DNA of 64,000 nt from Glandiceps talaboti (Eukaryota > Hemichordata > Enteropneusta > Spengelidae): assembly GCF_964340395.1 (NCBI RefSeq), contig NC_135564.1, forward strand, positions 11,748,391 through 11,812,390, read 5' to 3'. Below the pieces are notes generated by a model that worked only from the letters and a program-made list of their open reading frames with translations, had not been told where the DNA came from and did no database searches. Every line of letters starts with the position of its first letter. Positions within the stretch are counted from its first letter, which is position 1. Positions 13,030-25,328 of this stretch are shown here, piece after piece. The translations under genes and the position numbers were made by a program.

Positions 13030-14955
13030 TACATATAAACACTGACAAATATGACATATAAAACAGCAGAGTAATCACCAGAATTAAAATACACTCACTA
13101 TACATGTACATAACCTGGCTATATAGAAATGGTTCTCATTAGAATCACTGAGAAGGAATGAGGCTATACATCTATAGGTCCCTACCAGTGACCGTTTCAA
13201 ATATAGTAAAACATTTTGTTACTGTACAGCAATTCGTGTTGCATAGAAATACTGTTGACATTGATAAGTAATTACTCTGCACGTCATTCATGTTTGTCAG
13301 TGTTTATATATGTTTTGGTTAATAATTATTTGTTTGTTTATTTCTTTTGTCTTTTCGTAAACATAACTTAAGCTCAATTGACCCATGCCTGAAATAATAT
13401 TTGTCATGTTCTCGTTACCTTTCTTTTGAGAGATATTAACTTCAACATAGCTTTCCATCTCTTCATATGCTGACAATGGAATATTAACGGGAGCATCATC
13501 ACAACCAAAGAAGGAAGGTTGATCCATGAAGTCAACATTTGGTGGAAGTGTATTGGTGGCTGGAAGTATTGGTTGCGATATTGACAATGGTGCTGGAGGT
13601 GGGCCTGGGGGAGGAGGCAGTCCTGAAAACACAACAATTCAAATTAAAATTCTCTTCATAAGTAAAATTTTCTTGAGTTAGTAAAAGAGGGAAATATGAG
13701 TTCCTTTCCTGGGTTGATCATTTCAACATTACCACTAGATAGAGTTTCATTTCATTATGGTTAAGTACTGAAAATAATTGACAATCACAGTGAATAACAA
13801 ATACAGAATAAAAATACATTTTATTTTCAAAATTTGTTAAAAAAAAAAAAATATGAACAGATTCAAAATCACAGTGCTAGAGGAATCCTGTACTTTCCCC
13901 CACACACATACATTTCCCATGGATAACTTTATTGCTAAAACTGTCCAGAAATAATTCTTGACACTTTCAAATAAAGTTTACCTTTTCTTCGATTGTATTC
14001 TGCATCCACCATATATATTGGTTTCAATGGTTTATTCTGTACATACACCACCTCTCCAAGTAGGTCTTGTTCCAGTACTTTATTTCTTAGACTTTGTCTT
14101 ACTTTAACTGGTGTGTTTGTGTTTGATAGATAGTGTCCTGTCTTGGAGTTCCGACGACCAGCACTTGCAGATCGTGGTCTCACTAATGGGCTCTTGTTAC
14201 TTTCATCAGCTCTTTGATGAAGTTCCTCAGACCTCCTTCTCCGCTTTACATCATCACTTACATCTTTAATACAATCTGCTGAAGAATGACGTGTTTTTAT
14301 TTTGTGTTTATTATTTGAAGTTCTCTTAGTATCAACATGTTTGTTAGGTATTGCGATGGTTACTTTCTTCTTAACTGTTTGAGTCCCTTCTTCTATTGTC
14401 ATGGATTCTGTTTGTGTTGCCACGGCAACAGATTCACAAATTTCAATGGGCAAATCATCGAATCTGATAAGATCACCTGTTTCGGCTAGTTCTGGACTAT
14501 ATACCTCTGTGCTCTTGTCAACATGCATTACATCGTCATCAAAGTCAGATGTCACTTGAGCATAACAAGAACAGCAATTTTGCATACAAGGTTCGGGGTA
14601 CATGTCATAATCATCGTCATAACCCATAACCTCATCACCAGCTGGTGGAGGAGGAAAATCAAAAGACTGAAGCACTTGTGGTCTAGATGTGCTCATTGTG
14701 AAGTTGAGACGAGGTATCTTCGGCTGAGCATGCTTGTAAAAACCTTCACTCCATGTCCCAGCAAACCCATTATTGTTAATAAAGCAGGCATTGGTTAAGC
14801 TTGTTATGGCTGAATGGTGTGAGGATACAGATGAGATGGAAGGAAAACAGTGAAGACAGAAAAACAGAACAAGAACAGAGAGTTAGGATATGTTTTTATT
14901 TTTTACCTTGTAGATCCAATGATACCACATTTAGAATTAGCATTAGAAAGTTATG

Positions 14956-15017
<62 letters not shown>

Positions 15018-16175
15018 CAAGACAATAAAGCCTTAAAAGTACAAATAACAATTACTGCAAGTACTACAGACTGAAGTGAAATTGAAAGCAGTGATTCAGA
15101 AGTACATGTAGGAATATATTTATGGCTTCATACATTGTAAGTTACTCTGGAATTTTGAGATCACTAGTGTAATATGTATACGTCATGCAACATTTTCTCG
15201 CATTGAAAAGATTTTCATTTGACTTCATTTTGTCAAATAGAAAGTTTAGATACTAATCAAGAGAAACATTTTTGAACATTTCTGGCTGACTTTCTCTCAT
15301 TTTTCTAGTCTTGAGAAAACAAGATTTCCCAGACTTTCATTTAGGATTTTACATTAAATTACATGTATAGCTGTATGCCTGAGTGCGGACTCAGTGGTTT
15401 CAATTTCAGCACTTTTGAGAAGGTATGACCTCTGTACGTCATGTTTATCAGAACACATAAAGATGTAAAAAGATGAGTTACAGTTTAGTACTATGTGAAT
15501 GGATACTTCAGCTCGTACATGGATATGATAATGTTGATTATCTTAGTGACAATGAATACAGTGAAAAACTCTTCTTTTTTTTCAGAATCTAATTTTTAGT
15601 CCTTTGATTTCCTTGAATCATCTTTCCACCTATCTGGGCAATTTAAGATAGATGTAAAGACATTGGTTTGGAATTTTTTATGTACAGTTATGTCTAAGAA
15701 GAAAAAACAGTGAAAATAAAGAATTCCACAATATTTGTCAGTTGAAGTAAATTGTGAGGAGGCTTACTATGTAAAAACTTTGGCATACATGATACACACC
15801 AAAACATGCTAAAGCCTGTATAGTAGGCTTACAAGGTTCACAAGGGCACACACTATTTTTGTAAATAGCACTTAGAGGCTATCCGTGGCTTCAAATCTCT
15901 TCTCAAGCGAAATCTTGAGATTCGAAGGCATGGATAGCCACTTTAGACTACATGTAAGAAGCACTGCACAACATCAAATACTAAATGAATTTGGACAATC
16001 AAACATTACAGATTGAAATACATGTACTTCAATTCACATGCAAACATGCCATTCTTCAGATAACATTTGACATGTACAAAATAGTCATGCATATGTGACA
16101 CATAATAGTAATACACATTTTTCATATAAATTACATATTAAAAAATTGTGTATGTGCATACTTCTATGTATATGT

Positions 16176-16216
<41 letters not shown>

Positions 16217-19200
16217 ATGTATATGTCTCTGTGTGTGCATAGTAATTGTGTTCTAGTGGTCATACATGTAGGAATGTCAGATTCAGTCACGTATTCCTAC
16301 ATGTAGTCAATTCAAATTATCATTACCTACAGTGACTGTGGTGTAAGGTTACACATATATTATTATCCTAGCTCCCTATACACAAATTCTGAGTTAATGT
16401 ATAACTGTTTAATATCCACTCTTAATTTACTAGCCCCATATGAGATAGACAAATTCTGTGTTAACACATAACTGTTATTATTACATGATATTATGTACCA
16501 GAGATTACTTGTACTGGTGCGCGCGCATACTCGTGGTGTTTTCAATGCAGTAAATTACTGAAAACATTATTGCATACCTGCAAACAAATGATATGCAAAT
16601 GAGGACATGATCGCCAACACACAAAATCGTGTGATTGCGCTGTATGATTTTTATGGAAATTTGCCATTTCAGATAAATATATATAATAATAACAGAATCC
16701 CATGCCACATGAGTTCAAGTGTGGGTACTCAGGGGTATTTGCACATTTGCTTACAGTGTTTTCTGCTGCACTTTCAACTATTATCCAATCTCTGTTATTA
16801 CCCAATCTTAATACTAATTAACACAAAAACCTCATATTATCCAATCTCAATTCTAGCTTCCTGCAAACAAATTTATTATAACTATTATCCAATCTCAATT
16901 CTAGCCCATTACAAACAAATTCTATGTTAACACAATATTATCCAATCTCAATACAAACCCTACAAACAAATTGTGTGTGAACACGACTATATACATGAGT
17001 ACAGATTAAGGACACAAAAACCTGTCATATACTGGTCACTGGAACGAGACTGATATTCTAAGCCAGACAATGAATACTAATTTATGTTAATCTGAATAAT
17101 CATATTATACACTCTCATTATGTACAGTACATGTACAGTCATTCCAAAGCTACTGATCCATGTTATCTACTGTACTACAGTCTGGAAAAAAATATTATAT
17201 TTTCATATCAAATGCAGTTAAGACTGCTGCAAACATTATCAAAGATTTAACACAGCCACTACATACAAAATATGATAAATCTCTCAAGCAGCCATCACCT
17301 CAGAGTACCACATATACATATACAAAAACAGGCCATGTTCAATTCAAATAATCAATAACATATAACCACTGCCAAATTTATGTCTTTGTATGTTTTGTAA
17401 TTCTTACTTTCTACTGATTTATTCAATGTCAATGTAATCTCTGTGTCAATGCAAAAAAAAATTCTTGTTTTTCATGTCGAAGAAAGTACTACTAAAATTA
17501 TGTATATTACTGTATAAAAATAAAATATATGATTGAAAGCTTGGCATTTAATTTCATAATTTTAATACACTGAAAAAATGTAATTGCAGTGTAGTGAAAT
17601 TGTATGCCAAAAGGTTTGGTTTTCAATTTCATATTTCACTTACTACACTTCCTGTAATGGAATTAACAAGTTGGATATTCAATTTGATAATTCCTTGTTA
17701 ATACTGAATCGTATTTTCATAATAAGGAATTAAATTATTCTGGTCTATGGAATTAAATTATTCTGGTCTAGTAGCAGTGTTTTTGCTAAGGGCGATAGGT
17801 AGGTAAAATCTACTGGGGTTCCCATATCATTTTTCCTGGATTCCCAAACAAAATTACCATTGACTCTATGGGGAAACACCGGCCATTTTTACCCATTTCT
17901 CCCTGAGTACTGGGGTTCCCCACCCTTATAGCAAAAACACTGTAGTAGAGTATGTGGTGTTTAATTACACTATTCTCAATTTGACGAGTGAATATATGTG
18001 TTATCATAATACATTTATGTCAGGGTGTTTGGTATCAAGTTGTATCATCTAATACTTAACATCAATATCTTTGCTACAGATCATGAACTACACGTCATAA
18101 TATTTGGTATTTAATTTCATATTTCACCCACTATCAACTTGCCATCAAAAATTTATGTCAGGGCATTGGTGTACAATTTCATGATTTTATTTTATTACAT
18201 ATCTTTTTTAAACTTCAGATTTAATGTATTATCCATGACATTAACGGGTCAATGTTTAACATTGTGAACCAAATAACTGGTTTAACAGGATAGAATGTCA
18301 TCACAATAATATGAAGTAGAACTTGGAGTTCTAAAAAATGTCACATAATTTTCATAGATTTGTTATCTAGTTATGAGCAACAGAGAAAATTATTTCTATG
18401 TTGCTATCAATTCTAAAAGTGAAAGATTTAAGTACATCTAATATATCGTTTTTTAATCTCATTATTTGAAAACTACTTTAAAACCAATAAATTTTATGAA
18501 ATTAGAGAGAGAATTGTACAGATTAGTCTTCACTGATGTTTTTAATGTAAATCTATCAATACCATCTACACAAATACAAAACATTGCCAGTTTCCCATAT
18601 TATCTAGAATTTTCACATAATTATAAACTCTCCACTAAACTGACATGCCTTCTTGAAATTCTGAGTTACAAATACTGGGAAATAGAAATTTTTTAAACAT
18701 CTAAGATATAGCCATTATAAATATGTATTTATAAAGAGAATAAATATGGAATAAATACATACAAAATATCTAAAAATAATCATTCTATTAACTGATGGCA
18801 TCTGTGTTATTCTGTCTAGGCAATAAATTATGTTCAAACACATTCAGGTGTGTATGTACTGTGCTAGTGCTAATGAAATATGTGTAGCTATGGTTTTCAT
18901 TAATATTCAGTATGCAAACACAATGGCTTTTTCATCCTGGGGCCAGGTGAGGTTGTCACTCCTTAGCTATAGGCTCTGAACGAACTACTGACACTCCAGA
19001 CACTATTGAAATTTACTATAATACCTTATTATACAATGAAGTCGAGGTCAATTCATTTAAATTTTCTTTTCAGTGGTATTGAATTCATTTCTTTACACCT
19101 AGCACCTTTATATTAATTTTCTGAGTTCATTTTTATTACATAATTTCATTTCATTCTAATGTATGCTACTAATGTGGCAAAACAAAATGTCCATGGATCA

Positions 19201-21543
19201 AAATATAAAACTGGCATTTCAGAAATCGACCTTTCCTCAGCATTAAAATTCTTATACTGTTAATTTCAATGGAATGGTCCATGGATAAAAATAAATTTAA
19301 CGAATGGTGCTAATGCTGTAGAGTATATACAAAACAATTCCAACCATAATTTGATTTGGTGATTAGCACTGGAGGCAAATTTGGGATCAATTTAACATAG
19401 TGTTAGCTGGGTAAACAAATTCACTGTTAGTATGTATCCAGTAATAAATTCGATCCTTGTATAAAATATACACTGGATCTTGAAAATGTATTGAAATCCT
19501 GACATTATGGTTACAATGAAAAGAAACACATTGCACGGTATTTAATACCTTGCATTTTTTTCCAGCAGTGTGTTATTTAGGTCAGCTAGGATCTCATTTT
19601 ATTTTTTCACTAAGGTCTTGTAAACAAATAATAATATTGCATTGTATATTACATTGTATAAATTGTCCATTTCACTTTTTTAAATGTTTGTACTTATTTA
19701 AATCAATGAATACTTTTTTATCTGTATTTTTTTTTTCTCTAAAGATCACTGGCCTTGACAGGTATATGTGACAGTTTAGGTCTTGCCAGAAACACTGCAG
19801 ACATGTATTATCACTAGTATACTGTAGTGGTCTAATTTCTTGTGAAGCTTCACAATGCACAGTGGGACTCTACTGATCACTCCATGGAAGACCATTTAAA
19901 CCAAATCTATCTCTTACTGTTTTTTTCCAAAGGCAAGGTGAAAAGCTATTGAAATGCCTTGTCACAACTCCTGCACTTCATCTATTGTGGAGATACAGTG
20001 CTTAGTACTACTATGACTTTCTCTATAGCATACTACAGTGAACTGTCCCTAAATAGTAAATGACATCACTGTGGGTCACTGCGTTCTCTAGTTTGTTCAC
20101 CCTTTTCATACAATGAAAATAACATTTCAAGCTACTACTAAAAGATAACAAAATATGGTTACATGAAAAACAAGCTGCTTGAAAAAATGTACACAGTGGT
20201 TTATAATTTACAGTATAGGGCTTTCACAGTTTCTCTCTCTCTCCAATTTTACTAACAAATAGTTGCACCATCTCACTTCATTGCTATTTTAGTCACAAGG
20301 GAATACTGAAATTTAAAAGACTGCCTAGACTTGCTTAGGTCTCTGGACTTTTTTGTTCTTTATTTAAATACAACAATTCTTTGAAAAACCCAACAACTGT
20401 GCCCTTTTGTGTGAAATGATAAAGATCAGAATGTGTACTCTTGGGAGATGACTAATAAATGGGAAAAATAAAAAAAAGGGAAATTTTCCATAAAGAAACT
20501 AGTAAAAGTGACTAACAAAATAAAATAAAAACCTCAAGGGACTGGTCCTAGTCTAATGCTGTTAAAGGGACACAGGGTTTTAATCAAAAGGTACTTGCAG
20601 TATTGTATATGTACTTGTTGTTCATTGCAAGCACACTTACATTTAACCACCACTCGCAATTGACTGAACTCAAACCTGGTATCAAGATATAACCACTAAA
20701 TGATCCAATGATGTAATTTATCATATGTATCAAAAAATATTCATGAAATCCGTACTATGTAATCAATTGTTCTAACAATACAAAGAAGACAATAGTAATG
20801 TTATAGAAGACATGCACCAACATTAACAATTTACTGGAATATGATTTTGTTTATATAATTATTTTTACTTGTCAATGAGTAATATGCTTACAAACTAGAT
20901 GCTTGTGACACTTTAACTGATTAGATTTATGAGGCATATGTTTAATAATATGACAGTATAACTTTGGACACAATGACAGGTTTATATGTCTCAGTTTTAC
21001 TTAATGTACATGTATAGGCTACATAAATATTGTATCAAATCAAGATATTGTAAATTATTTAGGGAGGAAAATATTAATTTGATGTATAACTCATAATTTG
21101 AATTATAGTTGGACTAGTCATAACTAAATTAGGTAATATGAGATCTGCCTCTGAGGCTCTGGACCACCAATGTTGCAAGTAATTGTATACAGTATCATCA
21201 ATAAATATTGTTATGAATTATGGGCCTTTGAGGCAAAGCAACTGTATCTGTCATTTATGTAATAATAATACTAATATGAGGAAATTATTATATGACACTC
21301 CTCACTCCCTCCCCCTCCCCTCCCTCTTGGCAATACACATCACTGACATATATTTCCTGAATTGTTATTATATCATTAAGTTTTGTTGAAAGTTTAGTCT
21401 TGAGAGTTAGTGGTATTTATTATCTGGTAGGAGCAATTAATACTTGTCTATTTGTCTACAATCTACTTGTCATTTTTCCCCTGGGTAAGCTTTGTCCTGT
21501 TGTGCAGTACAGGTGAGTATATTTTTGTATTACCAAATGATAG

Positions 21544-21608
<65 letters not shown>

Positions 21609-23266
21609 TGTGTGTGTATAGAGTAACTATATTGGGTATGTTACTGGTAGTGTATGTCTGTGTGTGAATGTGTCATGGGATTTTGTTTTAGAAATTATCA
21701 ACAAATTCTTACCTAGATTGTCAACACTATCATAACACTTTTCTTCCACCAGTTTTTCTTTATCTCCCCTAGCAAATCCTTCAGGAGCACTGTATGTTCT
21801 AGAGACACCCAAGTCAGGTGTGTAAAGCGGTGGTGGTTCAAAATTTGTAGATCCAAAACTATCAGGAGTAAATTCTTTTGGAAATGGCCTACTTGATGGC
21901 TTTGTAACATGCCGAAGTCCGATTGGAAGTGACTGTGGTCTTCTTGGTGACAGTGTGTCTGGTGGTTGATTTTGTTTCATAAAGTCTGGAGTTTTTGTGG
22001 AGCTAAGTAACTCTGTCCAATGCTGCGTTTGACCACAACTTACAGGCAGAGATTGCGGCCTCACATCTTCTTGTTCAAGTTGTTTTCTTTGTTTGGCCAG
22101 ATCGGCAAATGTAACTTTTTTGCTTTCACTTTCCGGTTTTTCAATTTCTTCATTTCTCCTGAAGTTTTCAGCAAAGGAACAGAAATTTGGTTGTGGAGAT
22201 GAAGATGAAGTTACCTCTCGTGTGATTTGTCGAAGTCGTTGTAATTTTGGAGACAGCATTTCAATGTTTGGTACGGAGGCAGTCAGAGTTCTGCCATGTT
22301 TTCGTTCTTCTTGGTCAATCATGGCGGCAATTTCAAAACTTTTGTAAAGCATATCGTAACTCTCTGGGCTTGCTGTCATATCAGATTTTAAAGAATTTGT
22401 CGTTGCGAAGCTCATTGTTGAGTTGCTTGCAGTAGATGCATTTTCCATAGCTGGGGCTGAGTGAATCACTGGTCCATACAACTGATTATGGATTTGTGCA
22501 GAGACACTTCTACTCTTCAATGGCAGGTGAAAATTGGGATTAAGAGGCAATGGTCCCTTTGTAGACAGTGCATCTTTTGCAGTTGCTGTCTCACTTTCCT
22601 CGTCATTCAGGTTCACTAAATTTGTGTTTTCATCTTTCACTATTTGCATTCTGTCTTGCTCATACGAAGTTGTTGAATTTTGACTTTTGGCCAGATTTAC
22701 AAAATTATTCCACCTTTCAAAATCTGAAAAATCTTCTGTTTCATTACAGTCCTGAATACTCTCCCTCAATTCTAGTAAATTTTCCAGACTTCCTTCAGTG
22801 GATGAGTTCCCCCTGGAGCAGCACCTAAAGGCGTCACTGTTTGGTTCTATGTAGTTATCATTTAGACTATCCAGACTGATATTAGAGACTCCTTTCCGTA
22901 AAGGATAACCTCTCAGTGGCTTGGATAAATCCAGGATATCATTGTTCATAGCCATGTCTAGATTCACGGAATATGGCATACTCTGTGGAGGCCCGTTGAA
23001 TGTGGGAAAGGGAATCTGTAATGGAGAAGCCCCTTGGAATGCCATTCTTCTGTCGGAATCATCGACACGTAAATCCTCCATTGAACCGATCATGTCCATG
23101 AATTGGTTACAATACCTCCCATTTGAATGAACCAAGTTACTGTCCTTACTTCCAGGCTCGTTGGTCAATGCCCTGATACTTTCTCTCTCAAGGTTCATCA
23201 TTGTTGCTTGTACTTGGTCTTCTTTTCTATTCTAGTCTTATTTAACTCAACCCATAGTTAGTTTAC
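4191..23266 (-). CDS. RUSC: RUSC1/RUSC2-type RUN-domain adaptor protein, nine coding exons
   Basis: Joined coding exons, 5' to 3': 23201-21713, 14809-13982, 13622-13419, 12189-12113, 10756-10582, 6916-6811, 6195-6149, 5443-4918, 4467-4191. Every junction has GT-AG signals and the phases match; the sum is 3729 nt, about 1242 residues. The start at 23201 is preceded by an in-frame TAG in the same exon. Residues 1-770 are Ser/Thr-rich and probably disordered, followed by a proline run (GLPPPPGPPP, about residue 773) and a RUN domain (about 845-1015) with the RUSC-like signatures KLGDSYYTPDIGHMVLRYLC and VQPLAELPFRLDYKFE. Vertebrate RUSC proteins are cytoplasmic adaptors linked to small-GTPase and vesicle traffic; that role is inferred from the family. 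The usual C-terminal SH3 domain is not visible. Human RUSC2 is about 1500 residues and RUSC1 about 900, so this length is intermediate. Confidence 0.82.
4918..5443 (-). CDS. RUSC: RUSC coding exon 8 (end of RUN domain and tail)
   Basis: This encodes TLETLYEPEAFLRLAS, then the family-typical VQPLAELPFRLDYKFEYN, then a polar tail with a basic patch (KKVTRKTYERVTTK) and a Gly-rich turn before KGWTVNWMRGLVSAG. Acceptor GTCTGTAG and donor GATCTAG|GTATGT. The last two bases (AG) join the T that opens exon 9 to make a serine codon. Confidence 0.84.
5871..6046. repeat. Foldback (inverted) repeat, MITE-like
   Basis: Imperfect arms of about 65-75 bp (5871-5936 and 5973-6046) pair around a 36-bp loop. 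The outer part of each arm carries GCTATTRGCTATTG and the inner part TGTATTCAAGTTGCAC next to GAATATTCATGAG. It sits in the intron between RUSC exons 7 and 8. No clear target duplication was seen, so the family is unknown. Confidence 0.65.
6149..6195 (-). CDS. RUSC: RUSC coding exon 7 (47-bp mini-exon)
   Basis: This short exon encodes TNCLELWLQHVRSRI between split codons at both ends. It links FGLLN to DTLETLYEPEAFL, giving the family pattern L-N-x-x-x-L-E-x-W. Donor GATAG|GTAAGTC is strong. Confidence 0.78.
6391..6572. repeat. CAGA-rich microsatellite
   Basis: Tandem CAGA with CTGA, CACA and AATC interruptions over about 180 bp in a RUSC intron. It makes long Cys/Val/Ser reading frames on the minus strand that are not genes. 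Confidence 0.9.
6811..6916 (-). CDS. RUSC: RUSC coding exon 6 (RUN core)
   Basis: The 106-bp exon encodes PGTRQLHEIVSHICQQSYLS and then a segment ending KFNCFVFGLLN, the conserved F-N-x-F-x-x-G-L-L-N of RUN domains in this family. Acceptor TTGACAG|GT and donor CTCAA|GTAAGT; the phase joins both neighbours. Confidence 0.82.
7155..7520 (-). repeat. tRNA-derived SINE with TAA tail (family A), near full length
   Basis: Read on the minus strand, the element starts with GGGCGAATGGTTAGAGTGG (A-box like that of Ser/Leu tRNAs) and GTTGCATGTTTGAGCCCC (B-box). It continues through a 230-bp body and ends GTGCTATATAAGCACCAACA followed by an ATTATTATT tail. The last part probably pairs with a CR1-group LINE whose reverse transcriptase would mobilise it (family knowledge; the partner is not shown here). 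Confidence 0.7.
8544..8808 (-). repeat. tRNA-derived SINE, near full length (family B)
   Basis: On the minus strand: TCGGTGGCCAAGAGGTTAAA (A-box), AGGGTTCGAACCC (B-box), a body with CCTGGGTACTCTGGTTTCTT, a motif met in many animal SINEs, and an AAATAAAT/AAAATC simple tail. The piece at 880-1013 is a second copy of the head. Both are in or next to the RUSC gene on its transcribed strand. Confidence 0.72.
9650..9880. repeat. Degenerate tandem repeat, unit about 85 bp
   Basis: Three diverged copies share GTRGGTGYAKAGACTTG, then GGACYATCACTC, then AGTAGAAATRTC and TAAACACC. It lies in the large intron between RUSC exons 5 and 6. Confidence 0.65.
10582..10756 (-). CDS. RUSC: RUSC coding exon 5 (RUN core)
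   Basis: This encodes VKLGDSYYTPDIGHMVLRYL, then CPAITTVLSDGLQPHIRNVI, closely matching the RUSC RUN core in which a cysteine-proline-alanine and a DGL-P motif recur. It starts on a codon boundary and ends one base into the next. Its first 58 bases with the acceptor are copied in the upstream intron as part of a 135-bp tandem array. Confidence 0.85.
10699..11015. repeat. 135-bp tandem duplication overlapping RUSC exon 5
   Basis: GATATCTTAGCACC begins at 10699, again at 10834, and in broken form at 10969, so the period is 135 bp with about 2.3 copies. The first copy contains the first 58 bp of exon 5, its acceptor and the adjacent intron. The second copy repeats the acceptor and the same coding bases with few changes, but as a stand-alone exon it meets a stop soon after. 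Only the leftmost copy is joined to the rest of the exon. Confidence 0.85.
12113..12189 (-). CDS. RUSC: RUSC coding exon 4 (start of RUN domain)
   Basis: This encodes LVSGMNSAVDLILEHFGKSR and six more residues, the first RUN helix. In vertebrate RUSC proteins the same place has a KKGLVKAV-like start followed by an amphipathic helix. Acceptor TTGACAG and donor AAAAG|GTAAGTC are both strong; it ends on a codon boundary. Confidence 0.8.
12940..13028. repeat. CA and AAC microsatellites
   Basis: A (CA)n run of about 39 bp is followed, after ACAGACAGGC, by an (AAC)n run of about 36 bp. Intronic. Confidence 0.92.
13419..13622 (-). CDS. RUSC: RUSC coding exon 3 (proline-rich segment)
   Basis: This gives about residues 773-840, opening with GLPPPPGPPPAPLS, a likely SH3 or profilin ligand, and ending SQKKG at the edge of the RUN domain. 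Acceptor GTTTTCAG at 13623 and donor AAAG|GTAACG at 13418; phase 1 on both sides. Confidence 0.8.
13982..14809 (-). CDS. RUSC: RUSC coding exon 2 (acidic and basic linker)
   Basis: This gives about residues 497-772. The acceptor at 14810-14811 follows a long pyrimidine tract, and two bases complete the codon begun in exon 1. The product has an acidic Tyr/Asp stretch (YDDDYDMYPEP), a Cys cluster (CMQNCCSCY) and a strongly basic part with RRRRSEE and RPRSASAGRRNS, the latter a good basophilic kinase target. An internal ATG at 14696 could serve as an alternative start, but the frame is open back to the acceptor and the phase fits exon 1. Confidence 0.82.
14959..15015. repeat. CA microsatellite
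   Basis: An uninterrupted (CA)n run of about 57 bp in the RUSC intron just upstream of exon 2 on the minus strand. Confidence 0.93.
15885..15942. repeat. Imperfect 25-bp inverted repeat
   Basis: GGCTATCCGTGGCTTCAAAT faces ATTCGAAGGCATGGATAGCC around an inner CTCAAG/CTTGAG stem and a short loop. It probably forms a stable hairpin in RUSC pre-mRNA; it may be the relic of a small MITE. Confidence 0.6.
16160..16990. repeat. GTATAT run and degenerate TTATCCAATCTC minisatellite
   Basis: A GTATAT-rich run at 16160-16217 is followed, from about 16363, by spaced copies of TATTATCCAATCTCAATTCT and ACAAATTCTGTGTTAACAC, with a period of roughly 50-60 bp. Intronic; no gene seen. Confidence 0.6.
17775..17942. 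mobile_element. 168-bp MITE with CAGTG termini
   Basis: The ends are inverted copies of CAGTGTTTTTGCTA(TA)AGGG, and TAGTAG flanks both sides (17769-17774 and 17943-17948). The interior has no reading frame. CAGTG termini are common among hAT elements, whose duplications are 8 bp; only 6 bp match here, so the superfamily is left open. Confidence 0.72.
21544..21618. repeat. TG microsatellite
   Basis: A (TG)n run of about 75 bp with one TATG interruption, about 95 bp from the donor of RUSC coding exon 1. Confidence 0.93.
21713..23201 (-). CDS. RUSC: RUSC coding exon 1 (N-terminal disordered region)
   Basis: This exon gives residues 1-496, starting MMNLERESIRALTNEPGSK, plus the first base of the next codon; the donor is AATCTAG|GTAAGAAT. 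The product is Ser/Asn/Pro-rich with no recognised domain, and has several basic-Ser stretches such as KSRSVSAQ that would suit 14-3-3 or kinase binding (inference). Five prime untranslated sequence (23202-23266) shares the exon. This single large exon holds 40 percent of the protein. Confidence 0.85.
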
Positions 23267-25328
23267 CTGGGGGAGAAAAAGCATATCATTAATTATATAT
23301 ATCAGAAAATGCATCATTTTCATCAAGAATAACATTCATAATCATATGCATCAAATTGTGAATTGTAATGTCATATCATTTTTTTGTTCAACATTCTAGC
23401 ATAGCATGCTATTATCACTTTTCCTCTCTTGTGGAAGGAGACAAACATGTTTTAAGGCATGGCAAAGGGGCCTGACGGTTTTACAATGTTTCTGTTACGG
23501 ATAAACATCAACAATAAATACAATTTACATTATTTTTGAATATTCAGAAGTTCAAGGGATATAGACAGGGGCCAATAGCCAGCAAAAAAAACCTGGCTAC
23601 TCTGTAATGATTACCAGCTATATCATCACGGATCTGTTTAAACATTTTTTGACTCAATTATATATCCATTTCTGGGCAGATTCATGGGTCTCTTTTGTAG
23701 ATATTACACTTACTTTCCCATTTTATTGTCTACTTTTAAAATTAGCTACAACCCTGAGAACTTCAAAAAGTCGCTGTCTCACTACTTTAAAATATATTGT
23801 TACTGTTTGTTTTGTCTTGAAATTGGAACTATTAACATGATGTCTCAGTTTTATACCTCAGATTTGTATTTTGACAAATTTGAATTCATATCCTATCAAA
23901 TTCATGTTCCAAGGTGAATGAATAAAAACATGTATAGTACAAAATATAGGTGCAATGGAAATATCTGAAAATTAAAACAAACACACAATCTTATTGTTCT
24001 ACACATTTTGTCTCAAACAGTCATGTAGTGAGTTGTTGATGAAATTATTTTTCATAAAATGAATTACCACATCAAATTCATGGTTCAAGGTAAATAGAAC
24101 TATACATGACTACCACTTTCCTTGAAACATGAATTTGAATGACGTAGGTAAGATTGAACCCTGTTTATAAACTATTTCAAATAGAGAAACGTAAAATTAA
24201 AATATAGCATAATTTATTCGATAGATGATGTACGATTATATTTTACAAGATTATTCTGATTCTGAACAACCTGTATTTATTAAGATTTCACTTTAGCTCA
24301 CAAGAAAACAAATGTACAGGAAACTCGATAAATGAAAGAAAATAATCCTCAAATTTATATACAGGAAATCTTTAATATGGTATCAATGTGTATAAAAAAT
24401 AAAATATTGGCTTAGTACGAGGAAAACATATCAAACCAAGAGAGTTGGATATTAATACATATGTACATGGCGATGTTATAAACACAGCACGTCTTACCAT
24501 CTAAGGCGTGTCCTTAGCAAATAACAATAAACACGACATTTAACACTTTTGTCCTTAGAACATACACACAAGTGACTTTAAAAAAAATTAGATTGAAAAA
24601 ATATATAACTGCTATGATACACAATTGAGTATCAAGAAAAAAAATCTGGATAGTACCGACATGTTTGAGATAAAATCGTATCATAAAACGACAGGAGGCC
24701 TTCAAGGTAGAAAACCACTTCCGATGAAGATTTCCCGCTTTCCCGAACGATCCATATTGCTGAAGCCGTACACTCAGCTAGGATAGGTTTGTAAAAATAT
24801 TCTTGTGATTATAGGAAAGTAAAATTTTCCAGGGTAATTACATAGGAAATTAACTAGTTTACTTCACATTTGGTTAAGACATAACTTTGCTGTGAAAATA
24901 TAACGACACAGACTTGACAAATAAATGAATGTCGACACTTTGAAATGATAAGTTTTGAGACGAACTCCCGATCGAGTCGAACGTTGGCCAAGACACACGT
25001 ACAGTCGTACACTATTTATGGCGATCTCTTTTGCAAAATAACCTAAATGGAAGAAGATATGATTTTTGCTTTGTTTTTAATTTCATTCATAAATTGTTCT
25101 AAGAAATGTCGACCACTAGAGTGGTTAAAAAACATTGACAAACGTTTATTCACCCCGTCTTGTTGTTTTCCTTCCCATAGCATCCAATGATCCAAGTTGT
25201 ATTCGTTGTCGACAGTGCGAGTGACTGTACCTTCATCGTTACGTACTCGACGGGCACAGAGGATTTACAATACTTCACCCCTTTCTGTTCTTAGATTTTT
25301 TCAAACAAAATGATAAAACATGTCTTAC

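Larger units (their letters stand above)
15016..21540. other. Long RUSC intron 1, no other gene seen
   Basis: Between coding exons 1 and 2 the intron spans 14810-21712. Apart from the listed repeats it is plain A/T-rich sequence. Frames of up to about 76 codons occur but have no recognisable domain, no supporting splice pattern and biased composition, so I do not call genes there. Confidence 0.6.

Noticed and set aside
14523-14798. Plus-strand 91-codon frame
   Set aside because: Antisense to RUSC exon 2, with no domain.
22020-23130. Several plus-strand frames of 60-86 codons
   Set aside because: All lie antisense to the large first coding exon of the RUSC gene, whose own frame and splice phases fit.
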